Shown here: positions 16,449-25,218 of the stretch, one piece after another
Numbering within the stretch: position 1 is the first letter of the stretch
Layout: each line of letters starts with the position of its first letter
Source: Casp-alpha2 sp036337015
Lineage (GTDB): Bacteria > Pseudomonadota > Alphaproteobacteria > Rhodospirillales > Casp-alpha2
Assembly (NCBI GenBank): GCA_036337015.1
Contig: JAYZEZ010000006.1
Coordinates: forward strand, 1-64,000
Direction: 5' to 3'
Length of the DNA stretch: 64,000 nt
Notes under the pieces: model-generated
Seen by the model: the letters and a program-made list of their open reading frames with translations, nothing else
Told to the model about the DNA's origin: nothing
The model's database searches: none
Made by a program: the position numbers and the translations under genes

Positions 16449-16916
16449 ATGAATATCAGTTCTACACAGCAAGGCCAAATTCTTGTCGCTACGGATTTTT
16501 CAGAACACTCTAGTTATGCAGTTCGGTGGGCTCTTGACTTGGCTGATTCGCTACGATCGTCAATTTTGTTATTACATGTAGTCCATGATCGTGCCGAAGG
16601 GCCAGGGTATTACCGGCATGATAAGAAAGATGCGATGCGTCCAATGGAGGATGTAGCAGAAAGGATGTTGCAAAAATTCATAGATGATACTGGTCGGGAA
16701 AATAGCCATTTTGAATCTTTTAAAAACCTGAATACTGAAATAGTGACGGGCTTGCCAGTACCAAAGATTCTTGAGGTTGCTGAAAGGATTAATGCCAGAA
16801 TGATTGTCATGGGGAGTCAGGGGCTTACTGGATTAGCCCATCTTCTAATAGGCTCTAAAGCCGAGCAGGTGGTTAGAATTTCTAAGATCCCAGTAACTAT
16901 CGTAAAATCTTCTTAA
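16449..16916 (+). CDS. Universal stress protein (UspA family)
   Basis: The single-domain protein has 155 residues. It begins ILVATDFSEHSSYAVRWALDLA and carries the ATP-binding pattern MGSQGLTGLAHLLIGSKAEQVV near the C-terminus, ending with PVTIVKS. This is typical of nucleotide-binding Usp proteins that help cells survive stress and growth arrest. It stands alone between the helicase and the phosphate transporter. The ATG is preceded by AATAGGAATTAATTA, an acceptable ribosome-binding site. Confidence 0.9.
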   Translation: MNISSTQQGQILVATDFSEHSSYAVRWALDLADSLRSSILLLHVVHDRAEGPGYYRHDKKDAMRPMEDVAERMLQKFIDDTGRENSHFESFKNLNTEIVTGLPVPKILEVAERINARMIVMGSQGLTGLAHLLIGSKAEQVVRISKIPVTIVKSS

Positions 16917-17110
16917 GACTTTGATATTTATAATATTTTATCCAATTTAGATTCGATTTTTTAAGTTTTTATGCTTTGTATCAGTAATTTATAATAATTT
17001 TTTTATAATTTAGATTTATATATTATAATAAGTCATTGTTTTATTTTTAAAAATTATTTTCATATTGTAAAATATGAGTTATTTTTGATCATTCATGATA
17101 TAAAATAATG
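16917..17110. other. AT-rich spacer before the Na/Pi leader
   Basis: The stretch is almost entirely A and T, with no coding potential and no strong hairpin followed by a T-run. It probably holds the usp 3' untranslated region and the promoter for the downstream phosphate transporter, but I cannot pick a convincing -35/-10 pair from so AT-rich a sequence. The structured leader begins at 17111. Confidence 0.5.
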
Positions 17111-17231
17111 GATCATATGAGTAATGTTTTTCTTGCCTTGAGAGCTCAAACTCATATGGTCTTAAGCTTATCAAACTTTTTATTAAATTAAACTTATGGT
17201 GAAGTGTTCCACCATATGTCGGTTTTTTTTT
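17111..17231 (+). promoter_or_regulatory. Candidate transcription attenuator with alternative hairpins
   Basis: Four segments can pair in two exclusive ways. Segment A (17111-17122) pairs with B (17150-17161) over 12 positions with one G-T wobble. Segment C (17195-17201) pairs with D (17210-17216) over 7 bp with an 8-base loop, followed six bases later by nine T (17223-17231). Alternatively, CATATGGT of B (17153-17160) pairs perfectly with ACCATATG of D (17211-17218), which would destroy both A-B and C-D. That is a terminator/antiterminator layout. It ends 18 bases before the Na/Pi cotransporter start. The pairing is seen in the sequence; the function and signal are inferred. Confidence 0.5.
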
Positions 17232-17249
17232 GGATTTTAAATAAATCAT

Positions 17250-19061
17250 ATGAAAATTTATAATTTACATCAAAAATTACATCACAATCCTTTTATTCCA
17301 ATTTGGTTATCTGCGGCGGCTTTAATTTGTCTTTTTGCTACTCCTGTGCTTGCTGCTGTTTCAGGCGGGAACCAGGAAATACCTTGGGGATTTATGGGTA
17401 TGAAGGTTTTTGGTGGTTTAGCTATTTTCCTTTTTGGCATGGATCAAATGGCAGATTCATTAAAAGCGGTGGCTGGAAACCGCATGAAGGACATACTGGG
17501 TGCACTTACTAATAATCGAATTACTGGCCTTATAACTGGTGCAAGCGTAACTGCTGTTATCCAGTCCTCTTCTGTGACTACTGTAATGTTAGTCGGTTTT
17601 GTTACTGCTGGGATGATGTCTTTGTCGCAGGCTATAGGAGTAATTTTGGGGGCCGACATTGGAACGACAATCACAGCTCAAATCGTTGCCTTTCCAGTTA
17701 AGAAATATGCACTTTTATTAGTCTCCGTTGGCTTCTTTTTATTGTTTGTTAGCCGTAATGATAAGTGGAAACATTATGGTACTTTGATAATGGGACTTGG
17801 AATGATTTTCTTTGGCTTGGCAATCATGAGTGATGCCATGAAACCCTTACGTTCATACCAGCCCTTTATTCAATTAATGCAAGACGTTGCTAATCCTTTG
17901 ATTGGAATTTTAATAGCCACGTTATTTACAGCACTAATCCAGTCTTCATCTGCTACAATGGGTGTCGTAATTGTGCTTGCCCAACAGGGATTAATTACGC
18001 TAGAGGGTGGTATTGCACTGGCACTTGGTGCGAATATTGGTACATGTGCTACCGCTGGTCTTGCTTCTATAGGAAAGCCTCGTGAGGCCGTTCGTGTTGC
18101 CGTAGCACATGTAACTTTTAAAATTGTTGGTGTAATACTCATTTTCTTTTTTATTCCCCATCTAGCAGAACTTTGTCGTTGGATTTCGCCCGCTTACCCT
18201 GAACTAGCAGGAGTAGAAAAATTAGCTAAAGAGACCCCTCGTCAAATTGCAAATGCCCATACTTTCTTTAACATAGGAATAGCATTGCTTTTCTTGCCGG
18301 TTACACCGCTTTTTGCACGATTTTGTGAGTGGGTGGTTCCTGATAGGCCCGACAAACTAGAAGAAGGTCGGGTTAGTTTAAAGCCTAAATTCCTTGATGA
18401 TGCTTTAATTTCGACACCACAGTTAGGGCTTGCTAGATGCCGACTAGAAATCGGTAGGCTTGGTGAGATGGTTAGTACCATGTTCGGTAAAATCCATCTA
18501 GCTGTATTAAAAGGAAGTAAGCAGGATCTTAAGGAAATCGTGGATATAGATGATCAGGTAGATATTCTTTACGGACAAATTGTCATCTACCTTGGAAAGT
18601 TGAGTAAAACTAACCTCTCCGATGAACATGCTGAAGAGCTATTTTTCCTTTTTCAGACAGTTGATCGTCTAGAAAATATGGGCGATATAATGGAAAAAAA
18701 CATGGTTAGAATTGGTACTAAAAGGATTGAGGATAACATAGTAGTAAGTGATGTTACCATGCAGAAAATCATTGAATATCACAGTCAAGTTTCTAGTGCG
18801 CTAAAAGACACTATTGACGTTATCACAAATGACGATAGTGATGCTATTAAGCGAGTAATGGAATTAAGAGAAATAATTGCTAATATGACTTTAGAAACCG
18901 AAAAACATGGGATCGAGCGTTTAACTGCAGATGCGCCTAAACGTTTAGATACTTATGCCCGAGAGAAGGAAACTATTGGGTACATGAACAGTATTTATCG
19001 GATATGTCGTCGAATAGCAGATTCTTCACCAACAAAAGAAATTTCAGACAAAAGTGACTAA
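17250..19061 (+). CDS. Na/Pi cotransporter family protein with PhoU-like tail
   Basis: This is a 603-residue inner-membrane protein. Two inverted repeats carry the family's QSSS motifs (IQSSSVTT and IQSSSATM) within eight or more membrane segments, up to about residue 360. A cytoplasmic PhoU-like helical domain follows (about 385-600). NptA/YjbB-type proteins move phosphate with sodium; in bacteria they can act as importers or exporters. The gene stands alone, and its leader holds a possible attenuator. No clear ribosome-binding site precedes the ATG, so translation may depend on leader structure. Confidence 0.9.
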   Translation: MKIYNLHQKLHHNPFIPIWLSAAALICLFATPVLAAVSGGNQEIPWGFMGMKVFGGLAIFLFGMDQMADSLKAVAGNRMKDILGALTNNRITGLITGASVTAVIQSSSVTTVMLVGFVTAGMMSLSQAIGVILGADIGTTITAQIVAFPVKKYALLLVSVGFFLLFVSRNDKWKHYGTLIMGLGMIFFGLAIMSDAMKPLRSYQPFIQLMQDVANPLIGILIATLFTALIQSSSATMGVVIVLAQQGLITLEGGIALALGANIGTCATAGLASIGKPREAVRVAVAHVTFKIVGVILIFFFIPHLAELCRWISPAYPELAGVEKLAKETPRQIANAHTFFNIGIALLFLPVTPLFARFCEWVVPDRPDKLEEGRVSLKPKFLDDALISTPQLGLARCRLEIGRLGEMVSTMFGKIHLAVLKGSKQDLKEIVDIDDQVDILYGQIVIYLGKLSKTNLSDEHAEELFFLFQTVDRLENMGDIMEKNMVRIGTKRIEDNIVVSDVTMQKIIEYHSQVSSALKDTIDVITNDDSDAIKRVMELREIIANMTLETEKHGIERLTADAPKRLDTYAREKETIGYMNSIYRICRRIADSSPTKEISDKSD

Positions 19062-19113
19062 ATAAAAACTTAAGTTTGCATCATCTGAACACCTAAGAGT
19101 ATTTTAAAGTAAT

Positions 19114-19204
19114 AGGATGGGTGCCCGAGTGGTTGAAGGGACCGGTCTTGAAAACCGGCAAGGGTGCAAGCTCTTCGTGGGTTCGAATCCCACCCCATCC
19201 GCCA
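19114..19204 (+). tRNA. tRNA-Ser (anticodon TGA)
   Basis: The 91-base class II tRNA starts GGATGGGTGCCCGAGTGG, has the anticodon loop CTTGAAA within a GGTC/GACC-type stem (anticodon TGA) and a long variable arm. Its T-arm is GGGTTCGAATCCC, and it ends CCCATCCGCCA with encoded CCA. The acceptor stem GGATGGG/CCCATCC pairs fully. No integration-type DNA is seen on its 3' side. Confidence 0.97.
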
Positions 19205-19229
19205 ACCCTCTATTCGTGTAGATTTTCAT

Positions 19230-19571
19230 TTAATCACTGATCTTCTCTCCGTTCTTGTAGGTTCCTGTGAATGGTCCCAATACAGCCCCTTCTTTTTTAA
19301 ACCAGATCCAAAGACCTTCTTTCTTTCCTTTTATATAGCTTCCTTTCTCAGATAATCTTCCGTTATCGTGAAAAAAGACCCAAGGTCCGTGTTTCTCTCC
19401 ATTTTTGAATGACCCTCGTATTCTCCCAGTGATCTTCCCCGTGAAAGGAACATCGCTGAATTTTTTGTAGTGAAGACCATCACGTTTCACCAAGTCATCC
19501 ATAGTTTCACTCAACACCACATTCGGTGAGAGAATAAACAGACAGGTTAGAAGTGTGAGGAGTGTTTTCAT
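19230..19571 (-). CDS. Secreted MORN-repeat/YwqK-like small protein
   Basis: The protein has 113 residues, with a signal peptide (about 1-21, ending VVLSE). It has at least three MORN-type repeats, seen as GSFKNGEKHGPWVFFHDNGRL, GSYIKGKKEGLWIWF and GTYKNGEKISD. Such repeats form beta-hairpin sheets that bind proteins or lipids and are common in exported proteins of unknown role. It is first of four small reverse-strand genes between tRNA-Ser and the SDR gene, but the spacings are too large to call them an operon. Confidence 0.78.
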   Translation of the reverse strand: MKTLLTLLTCLFILSPNVVLSETMDDLVKRDGLHYKKFSDVPFTGKITGRIRGSFKNGEKHGPWVFFHDNGRLSEKGSYIKGKKEGLWIWFKKEGAVLGPFTGTYKNGEKISD

Positions 19572-19636
19572 ACCAAAAACCTAGTAGAAAAAGAAAATAA
19601 TATAATTGTTCAATTTTTGTAATTTTGATTTTGTAT

Positions 19637-19921
19637 TCATGACCCGATTGAATAAGGCTTTACAGATTTTGGTAAGGAACGAAGCCACGGAAACAGAATA
19701 AATTTTCCTGTCACAACCCAATCGACAATCCAAAAGATAGCCAGACCGCCCCAAAGGAATAGGTGGAGATGCGGTTGGTCAAAAAATAAATCATCAAAAA
19801 GGCGACCAAAGGTTAAGAAGCTTTTTGTTGCTAAATCATAGAGTGTCATTAACCAACAAATAGTTGTGCCGATTAATACGATCCAATGGCTTGCTGTTAA
19901 CAACCTCTGTAAAGCCTTCAT
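19637..19921 (-). CDS. Small membrane protein of unknown function
   Basis: The 94-residue protein has two hydrophobic segments (about 10-30 and 53-72) separated by an acidic, aromatic loop. The short tail is probably cytoplasmic. I recognise no family. The ATG follows GAGGTAAGCAG, a strong ribosome-binding site, which supports expression. A plus-strand terminator lies just upstream of its start, so an opposing transcript may run across it. Confidence 0.6.
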   Translation of the reverse strand: MKALQRLLTASHWIVLIGTTICWLMTLYDLATKSFLTFGRLFDDLFFDQPHLHLFLWGGLAIFWIVDWVVTGKFILFPWLRSLPKSVKPYSIGS

Positions 19922-19961
19922 CTGCTTACCTCACTATTAATCACTATTCATCGCCGACTGT

Positions 19962-19988
19962 AGGCGGTCTTTAGGACGCCTTTTTTTT
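19962..19988 (+). terminator. Strong Rho-independent terminator on the plus strand, without a cognate gene
   Basis: The arms 19962-19969 and 19974-19981 pair as AGGCGGTC with GGACGCCT (one mismatch, one wobble) around a TTTA loop and run directly into eight T (19981-19988). Read on the reverse strand there is no T-run, so it acts on plus-strand transcripts. No plus-strand gene precedes it closely; the nearest is tRNA-Ser nearly 760 bases away, with two reverse-strand genes between. It may end an unannotated small RNA antisense to the membrane-protein gene. Confidence 0.7.
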
Positions 19989-20107
19989 AGCTGCTTTTAA
20001 AATCATTCTCTCTATTTCGTGGTTTGAACTGCACCGTTTTTTTCTAAAAAATTTGGTGGTTAGGTATTTAATCCCAAAACCCTAGCATAAATAGTTTAAT
20101 TAGAGAA

Positions 20108-20353
20108 TTAAGAAACTATCCAATATATCAATTCGATCCAAAAAAATAGAAATAAGGTTGCACCAAATATCTCAACGTTTCTTCGAGACTTAAAGACGAA
20201 AAAATAATACCCGTCTTGATTCCAGTCATCCCCCTTTTTTTTATTAACTTTAATTGCTATCTGAAGACAAACTAAAAATAATATAAAGTGACCTATAAGA
20301 ACAAATTGGTCATTTTTGGCCCAATCCATCAGACGAATAAGCAGCTGTTCCAT
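20108..20353 (-). CDS. Small membrane protein of unknown function
   Basis: The 81-residue protein has two probable membrane helices (about 17-36 and 60-80). The connecting stretch is basic and polar (KVNKKKGDDWNQDG), presumably on the cytoplasmic side. No family is recognised. It resembles the neighbouring 94-residue protein only in size and topology. It sits in an AT-rich cluster of small reverse-strand genes, which suggests lineage-specific content. Confidence 0.5.
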   Translation of the reverse strand: MEQLLIRLMDWAKNDQFVLIGHFILFLVCLQIAIKVNKKKGDDWNQDGYYFFVFKSRRNVEIFGATLFLFFWIELIYWIVS

Positions 20354-20443
20354 TCCCCCCCCCTACTCGTCTGAGTTTCCATTACTAATTACTCTTCCTA
20401 CAACTTGAATACACAGTTTCTATTCAGGAACTACTTTCTACCC

Positions 20444-20671
20444 TTAAAACAATGCTAAACCATCTACCTCAGATTGAGCCTTTTCTATTACTTTTACTGC
20501 ATATGCATGGAATTTTTCATCAACCATCATTCTTCGTGGAATAGCGTTTGCGCTTCCTTCTAAAACACTCATTTGGTCATCTATCATAAATAGTTCTATC
20601 CCAGCTTCTTCTAATACAGAATGTATCCAAGACATCAAAACCAGGTCATTCGATCTCAAAAGTTCTTTCAA
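20444..20671 (-). CDS. DUF2007-type putative signal-transducing protein
   Basis: This 75-residue protein begins MKELLRSNDLVLMSWIHSVLEEAGIELFMIDDQMS and ends with a helix containing AVKVIEKA. This matches DUF2007, a small alpha/beta (ferredoxin-like) domain with partial PII-like character, found alone or fused to other domains. Its target is unknown. In some proteobacteria it neighbours tRNA-modification or methyltransferase genes, but here no informative neighbour is seen. Confidence 0.8.
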   Translation of the reverse strand: MKELLRSNDLVLMSWIHSVLEEAGIELFMIDDQMSVLEGSANAIPRRMMVDEKFHAYAVKVIEKAQSEVDGLALF

Positions 20672-20813
20672 TGCAAAACCTCTCCGTATGTTACGATCTA
20701 TCGAAGACTGATACTATTCTTTTGGTGCTAATAATATTAGCAGAAAAAATGTATCCCAAAAACTTCTAGCCAAGACAATTGCGTTAAAATCCTAACGATG
20801 ATAACCATTTTCA

Positions 20814-21644
20814 ATGAACACTATTTTGATTACCGGTTGCTCTAGTGGAATTGGCCTTGATGCTGCAATTGCTTTTCGTGATGCTGGCTGGACGGTAATT
20901 GCAAGCTGTCGTAAGCAACTAGACTGCGAAACAATGCACAGCAAATATGGCATGCAAAGTGTCCGTATTGATTATGAGGATGAGGCTAGCATTGCCAGTG
21001 GCTTTGAAGCCACACTTAAAATAACTGGTGGCCAACTTGACGTATTGTTCAATAATGGAGCTTATGGAATTCCGGCATTCGTAGAGGACCTTCCTACAGA
21101 TGCATTGCGGGCTATTTTTGAGGCTAATTTCTTTGGCTGGCACACACTGTCACGACTTGCCATCGTCCAAATGCGTAAACAGAAAATGGGTCGCATTATT
21201 CAGAATTCCTCAGTGCTTGGTTTTGCCCCTTTAAAATTCAGGGGTGCGTACAATGCCACAAAGTTTGCCCTTGAGGGTTTGACCGATACGATGCGGTTGG
21301 AACTAAACCAAACGAACATTCATCTGGCTATTATTGAACCCGGTCCTATTCGCACCAAAATAAGGGAAAATTCCTATTTGCAATTCAAACGCTGGATCAC
21401 CTGGAAAGGTACAGCTCGAGAATCCTGGTATGAGAATGTTGGGATCCCGCGCCTATCGGCCATTAATCCACCACCTGATACCTTTGAATTGATGCCTAAT
21501 GCGGTAACAAAGGCAGTTATGCATGCGGCTACAGCTGCCCGTCCTAAACTGCGTTATCGTGTGACTACTGCCACTACTTTGATGATGATTTTGCGTAGGT
21601 TACTCAGTTCACGTGCTTATGATGCGGTGGCACGGAGGCTTTAA
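20814..21644 (+). CDS. Short-chain dehydrogenase/reductase
   Basis: This 276-residue NAD(P)-binding oxidoreductase has the N-terminal GCSSGIG cofactor loop, NNGAYG, catalytic Ser in NSSVLG, and YNATK with the active-site Tyr and Lys. The C-terminal part is longer than in minimal SDRs, which fits classical SDRs acting on lipid or steroid-like substrates. The substrate is unknown. It stands alone, divergent from the DUF2007 gene. Confidence 0.88.
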   Translation: MNTILITGCSSGIGLDAAIAFRDAGWTVIASCRKQLDCETMHSKYGMQSVRIDYEDEASIASGFEATLKITGGQLDVLFNNGAYGIPAFVEDLPTDALRAIFEANFFGWHTLSRLAIVQMRKQKMGRIIQNSSVLGFAPLKFRGAYNATKFALEGLTDTMRLELNQTNIHLAIIEPGPIRTKIRENSYLQFKRWITWKGTARESWYENVGIPRLSAINPPPDTFELMPNAVTKAVMHAATAARPKLRYRVTTATTLMMILRRLLSSRAYDAVARRL

Positions 21645-22032
21645 GCTTCGCAACGATGTGCCGGTCGCTAATATTTTATAATATATTGATTTTATTGATT
21701 TTATTATTTTTGGAAGTGAAGCCACATTAAATGATATCTTAGTTAATTCATTTACATTTTTTAAAAAAATTAAAAAAAACTGGCTCACAAAGTTGTTCTA
21801 TCCATAAGGATATGCAACAATCGGTTATCAATTGTGGGGATCTTGGTGTTTTAATAATATCTTATGATATCTACTTGTTTGTTAAACACCAACACATTCT
21901 ACCCAGTGTTTTAAGAAACTGGAATAGATAGTGATAATTGAAGTCCAGTATTGTCACGAGCAATGGTTGATTAGCCTTCCTCACGCAAATAATAGATAAT
22001 GGGCGTTTCCGCCTAACCAGTGAGGAGTTAAT
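21645..22032. other. Spacer and leader before the betaine-type ABC operon
   Basis: These 388 bases are AT-rich and carry no coding potential I trust. The last part holds a short hairpin (about 21999-22014, arms TGGGCG and CGCCTA around TTTC) just before GTGAGGAG, the ribosome-binding site of the following gene. Such a stem could modulate translation, but it is short. The promoter of the transporter operon must lie here; osmotic control is likely for this family but no operator is recognised. Confidence 0.4.
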
Positions 22033-23031
22033 ATGAAAGGTCTACTGACTATCGTCGTGCTGTTAACCAGCGTGTTGTTTTCCGTTGAGTCTAAAGCTAA
22101 ATGTGGAAAAGTAACTATTGCTGAAATGAATTGGGCTTCTGCCTCTTTAATTGCCCACGTAGATGCGATTATCCTAAAGCATGGATTCGGATGCAAAGTT
22201 GACATTGTAACTGGAGATACTATGCCAACTGGGACATCTATGATTGAAAAGGGTGTTCCAGATATTGCGCCTGAATTTTGGACAAATAATTTTAAAGAAG
22301 CTTTATCAAAAGGTATTAAGGAAAAGCGGCTTAATGTTTTAGGAAATGCTTTTTCCGATGGTGGCGAGGAAGGTTTTTGGGTTCCAGAATATGTAGTAAA
22401 GAAGGACCCATCAATAGCTAAGATTGCTGGCGTAATCAAAAATGCTAAACTTTTTAAGCATCCTGAAGATCCAAATAAATCAGGATTTATGACTTGCCCG
22501 GCAGGTTGGGGTTGTCAAATTACCAATAAAAATTTGTATAGAGCTTTGAAGCTTGAAGCTGCTGGATTTGATATAATTGATCCAGGATCGGGGGCTGGAC
22601 TAGCTGCTGCTATCGCAAAAGCATATGAGCGTAAACAGCCATGGTTTGGTTACTACTGGGCACCAACTGCCGTATTGGGAAAATATCCAATGGTTAAGGT
22701 TGATTTTGGTGTGACAGATCAAGACCATTTTTCTAAATGTTTGACACAAAAGGAATGTGCTAATCCCAAACCATCTCACTATCCTCCCTCACCTGTTAAG
22801 ACGTTGGTTGTGCAAGATTTTGTAAATCGCGTACCAGACGGAGCAGCTTATTTGGCAAAACGTTCATACGGTAATGCACTTTTGAATGGTTTGCTTGCTT
22901 GGAAAGACAATGAGCAGGCTGATGGAGAAACTTCCGCAATTCATTTTCTTAAAAATCATGAGAAATTGTGGACTGGTTGGTTGCCTAGCGGAGCTGCTGC
23001 TAAGGTAAAATCGGCTGTTGGAAAATTATAG
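22033..23031 (+). CDS. Glycine betaine/proline-type ABC substrate-binding protein
   Basis: The 332-residue protein has a signal peptide (about 1-22, ending ESKA). It is of the OpuAC/ProX family: KVTIAEMNWASASLIAHVDAIIL, then APEFWTNNF, and the C-terminal FVNRVPDGAAYLAKRSY. Trp and aromatic residues of the type that box quaternary amines are present. It would capture a compatible solute such as glycine betaine or a related trimethylated amine in the periplasm. The permease and ATPase genes follow in the same direction. GTGAGGAG precedes the ATG. Confidence 0.87.
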   Translation: MKGLLTIVVLLTSVLFSVESKAKCGKVTIAEMNWASASLIAHVDAIILKHGFGCKVDIVTGDTMPTGTSMIEKGVPDIAPEFWTNNFKEALSKGIKEKRLNVLGNAFSDGGEEGFWVPEYVVKKDPSIAKIAGVIKNAKLFKHPEDPNKSGFMTCPAGWGCQITNKNLYRALKLEAAGFDIIDPGSGAGLAAAIAKAYERKQPWFGYYWAPTAVLGKYPMVKVDFGVTDQDHFSKCLTQKECANPKPSHYPPSPVKTLVVQDFVNRVPDGAAYLAKRSYGNALLNGLLAWKDNEQADGETSAIHFLKNHEKLWTGWLPSGAAAKVKSAVGKL

Positions 23032-23094
23032 GAAAGCTCATTAACGCTATAGCTTATTCTAGTATTAGAAAGTTTCAGGGTATGGATAAGGCGT

Positions 23095-23991
23095 ATGGCT
23101 GAATTTACTTGGCTTTACGATTTTCCTTCCCTGGATCGTTCAACTCTGGTTTTTTTGCGTAAATCGCTTGATGGTGCCTACCGTAATTTTTCTCGTACCT
23201 ATGGTGATGCGATTGAGGCTTTTTTTGAACCGCTATTGTACTTTTTGGTTTGGTTTGAAAAGTTATTATTGGATGCCCCTTGGTTTGTCATCCTTTCTTT
23301 TCTTATTGTAATTACTCACTATTTCACACGTTCGTGGAAATTAAACTGTCTTGTAGTCATCTCATTCTTGCTAATCGGCTACTTGGGAATGTGGGACAAT
23401 ACCATGCGTACGCTAGCCATTACGACTGTTGCCACTTTTTTATCTGTAGCATTAGGAGTGCCAATTGGAATTTTGATGTCTCGATCTGATCGAGTTCAAT
23501 CGTTAATAACACCGCTTTTAGATATTATGCAAACCATGCCAGCATTTGTTTATCTGATACCGGTGGTGATGTTACTTGGTATTGGGAAGGTTCCAGGAAT
23601 TATTGCAGTGATAATCTACGCAATTCCTCCAGTCATTCGATTAACTAACCTTGGTATTCGTCTTGTAGATAGGGAGGTTTTAGAGGCTGCAACAGCGTTT
23701 GGAGCCAATAGTAAGCAACGTTTGTGGAATGTTCAGTTACCACTAGCTATGCCTAATATTATGGCTGGCATCAATCAGACTATTATGATGGCTTTATCTA
23801 TGGTGGTAATAGCGTCAATGATTGGTGTTAAAGGCCTTGGTCAACCTGTGTTACAATCTATAACCAATCAGTATTTTACACAGGGGTTACTTAATGGTCT
23901 GGCTATTGTTGTTATCGCAATCATGTTTGATCGTATCTCTCAAGCTTACGCTAAGCGTGCCCAGAAGCATCTGGAAGGTATTGTAAAGTGA
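23095..23991 (+). CDS. ABC transporter permease, ProW/OpuAB-like
   Basis: The 298-residue inner-membrane protein has about six or seven hydrophobic helices and the permease EAA-type signature EAATAFGANSKQRLWNVQLPLAMPNIMAGI (the EAA-loop that docks the ATPase). The family imports quaternary ammonium compounds under osmotic stress. Its end overlaps the start of the ATPase gene by four bases. It lies between the binding-protein and ATPase genes. Confidence 0.92.
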   Translation: MAEFTWLYDFPSLDRSTLVFLRKSLDGAYRNFSRTYGDAIEAFFEPLLYFLVWFEKLLLDAPWFVILSFLIVITHYFTRSWKLNCLVVISFLLIGYLGMWDNTMRTLAITTVATFLSVALGVPIGILMSRSDRVQSLITPLLDIMQTMPAFVYLIPVVMLLGIGKVPGIIAVIIYAIPPVIRLTNLGIRLVDREVLEAATAFGANSKQRLWNVQLPLAMPNIMAGINQTIMMALSMVVIASMIGVKGLGQPVLQSITNQYFTQGLLNGLAIVVIAIMFDRISQAYAKRAQKHLEGIVK

Positions 23992-25214
23992 CTATTCCGG
24001 AAACAATTATTCGCATAGATAATCTTTACAAGGTATTTGGTAAAAAACCTCATTCTGTTATGCACAAGGTCCATGAAGGTTTAAATAAGGACGAATTTAT
24101 GGGGGAAACTGGGCATGTTCTGGGTCTTAGAGACATTAACCTAGAGATAAAAAAGGGTGAGGTTTTTGTTATAATGGGACTTTCAGGTTCAGGGAAATCT
24201 ACACTAATCCGTCATTTTAACCGTTTAATAGACCCTACTGAGGGTGCAATTTTTGTTGACGAAATAGATATTATACACCTTTCGCAAAAAGAATTAGAGC
24301 AATTTCGTCGTCATAAGATGTCGATGGTTTTCCAAAATTTTGGATTACTACCACACCGCACGATACTGGAGAACGTAGCTTTTGGACTTACCATACAAAA
24401 AGTCTCTAAAGAGAAGCGTGATAAAAAAGCCCGTGAATGGCTAGAAACTGTAGGTTTGGAAGGTTATGAAAATCAATATCCATCTCAACTATCAGGTGGA
24501 CAACAGCAACGTGTCGGTCTTGCACGAGCCTTATGTACAGATTCTGAAATATTGTTAATGGACGAAGCGTTTTCAGCACTTGATCCACTGATTCGTTCGG
24601 GCATGCAAGATCAATTGATAGAGCTACAAGGCAAACTTCAGAAAACTATTATTTTCATAACTCATGACCTAGATGAAGCCCTGCGTTTGGGGGATCGTAT
24701 TGCCATTTTAAAAGATGGTGAATTATCCCAAGTGGGTCGGCCTGAGGAAATTCTATTAGAACCAGCTGATGATTACGTAGAGGCTTTCGTACGAGATGTT
24801 AATCGTGCAAGGGTTTTGTCTGTGGACGTTGTTATGCAGCCACCTGTCAATCGTTTGACTACAGCAAATATTGATGAGGCTCTCAAAAAGATGAGAGGCT
24901 GGAAGGAGGATTATGCATATGTATTTCAGAAGAACGAGTATCAAGGTACCATCACTCAAGAAGCTTTGGAAGAAATCTCTGTACTTCCTGAGGATAATCC
25001 ACCCCTTCACGAAATTGCTGAAGAAGGACCGACAATTCAGTCCAATATGGTCTTACAAGATGTATTACCGGTAACTTTGGCGTCTGAATTTCCTGTTCCA
25101 GTAGTTAGCGAACAAGGGGAGTATCAGGGTGTTTTATCAAGTCAAAACATTGTCGAAGTGCTGGCTAAAAGTAATCAGGATGAAGATCCTGAAGAAATTA
25201 ATTTGACCCGCTAG
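23988..25214 (+). CDS. ABC transporter ATPase, ProV-like with C-terminal CBS-type region
   Basis: This 408-residue protein has Walker A GLSGSGKS (64-71), the signature LSGGQQQR, Walker B ILLMDEAFSALDP and the switch His in FITHD. After about residue 275 a CBS-type region follows, ending with VVSEQGEYQGVLSSQNIVEVL. In ProV/OpuAA such domains sense ionic strength and gate transport. The N-terminal stretch before the ATPase core is longer than in generic ABC proteins, as in ProV. It completes the three-gene transporter. Confidence 0.93.
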   Translation: MTIPETIIRIDNLYKVFGKKPHSVMHKVHEGLNKDEFMGETGHVLGLRDINLEIKKGEVFVIMGLSGSGKSTLIRHFNRLIDPTEGAIFVDEIDIIHLSQKELEQFRRHKMSMVFQNFGLLPHRTILENVAFGLTIQKVSKEKRDKKAREWLETVGLEGYENQYPSQLSGGQQQRVGLARALCTDSEILLMDEAFSALDPLIRSGMQDQLIELQGKLQKTIIFITHDLDEALRLGDRIAILKDGELSQVGRPEEILLEPADDYVEAFVRDVNRARVLSVDVVMQPPVNRLTTANIDEALKKMRGWKEDYAYVFQKNEYQGTITQEALEEISVLPEDNPPLHEIAEEGPTIQSNMVLQDVLPVTLASEFPVPVVSEQGEYQGVLSSQNIVEVLAKSNQDEDPEEINLTR

Positions 25215-25218
25215 GAAT

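Noticed and set aside
19164..19355. A frame beginning inside tRNA-Ser
   Set aside because: It starts within the tRNA and overlaps the MORN protein gene; not a real gene.
21981..22439. A 152-codon reverse-strand frame over the betaine-binding protein gene
   Set aside because: The opposite strand has signal peptide, family motifs and a good ribosome-binding site; this is its shadow.
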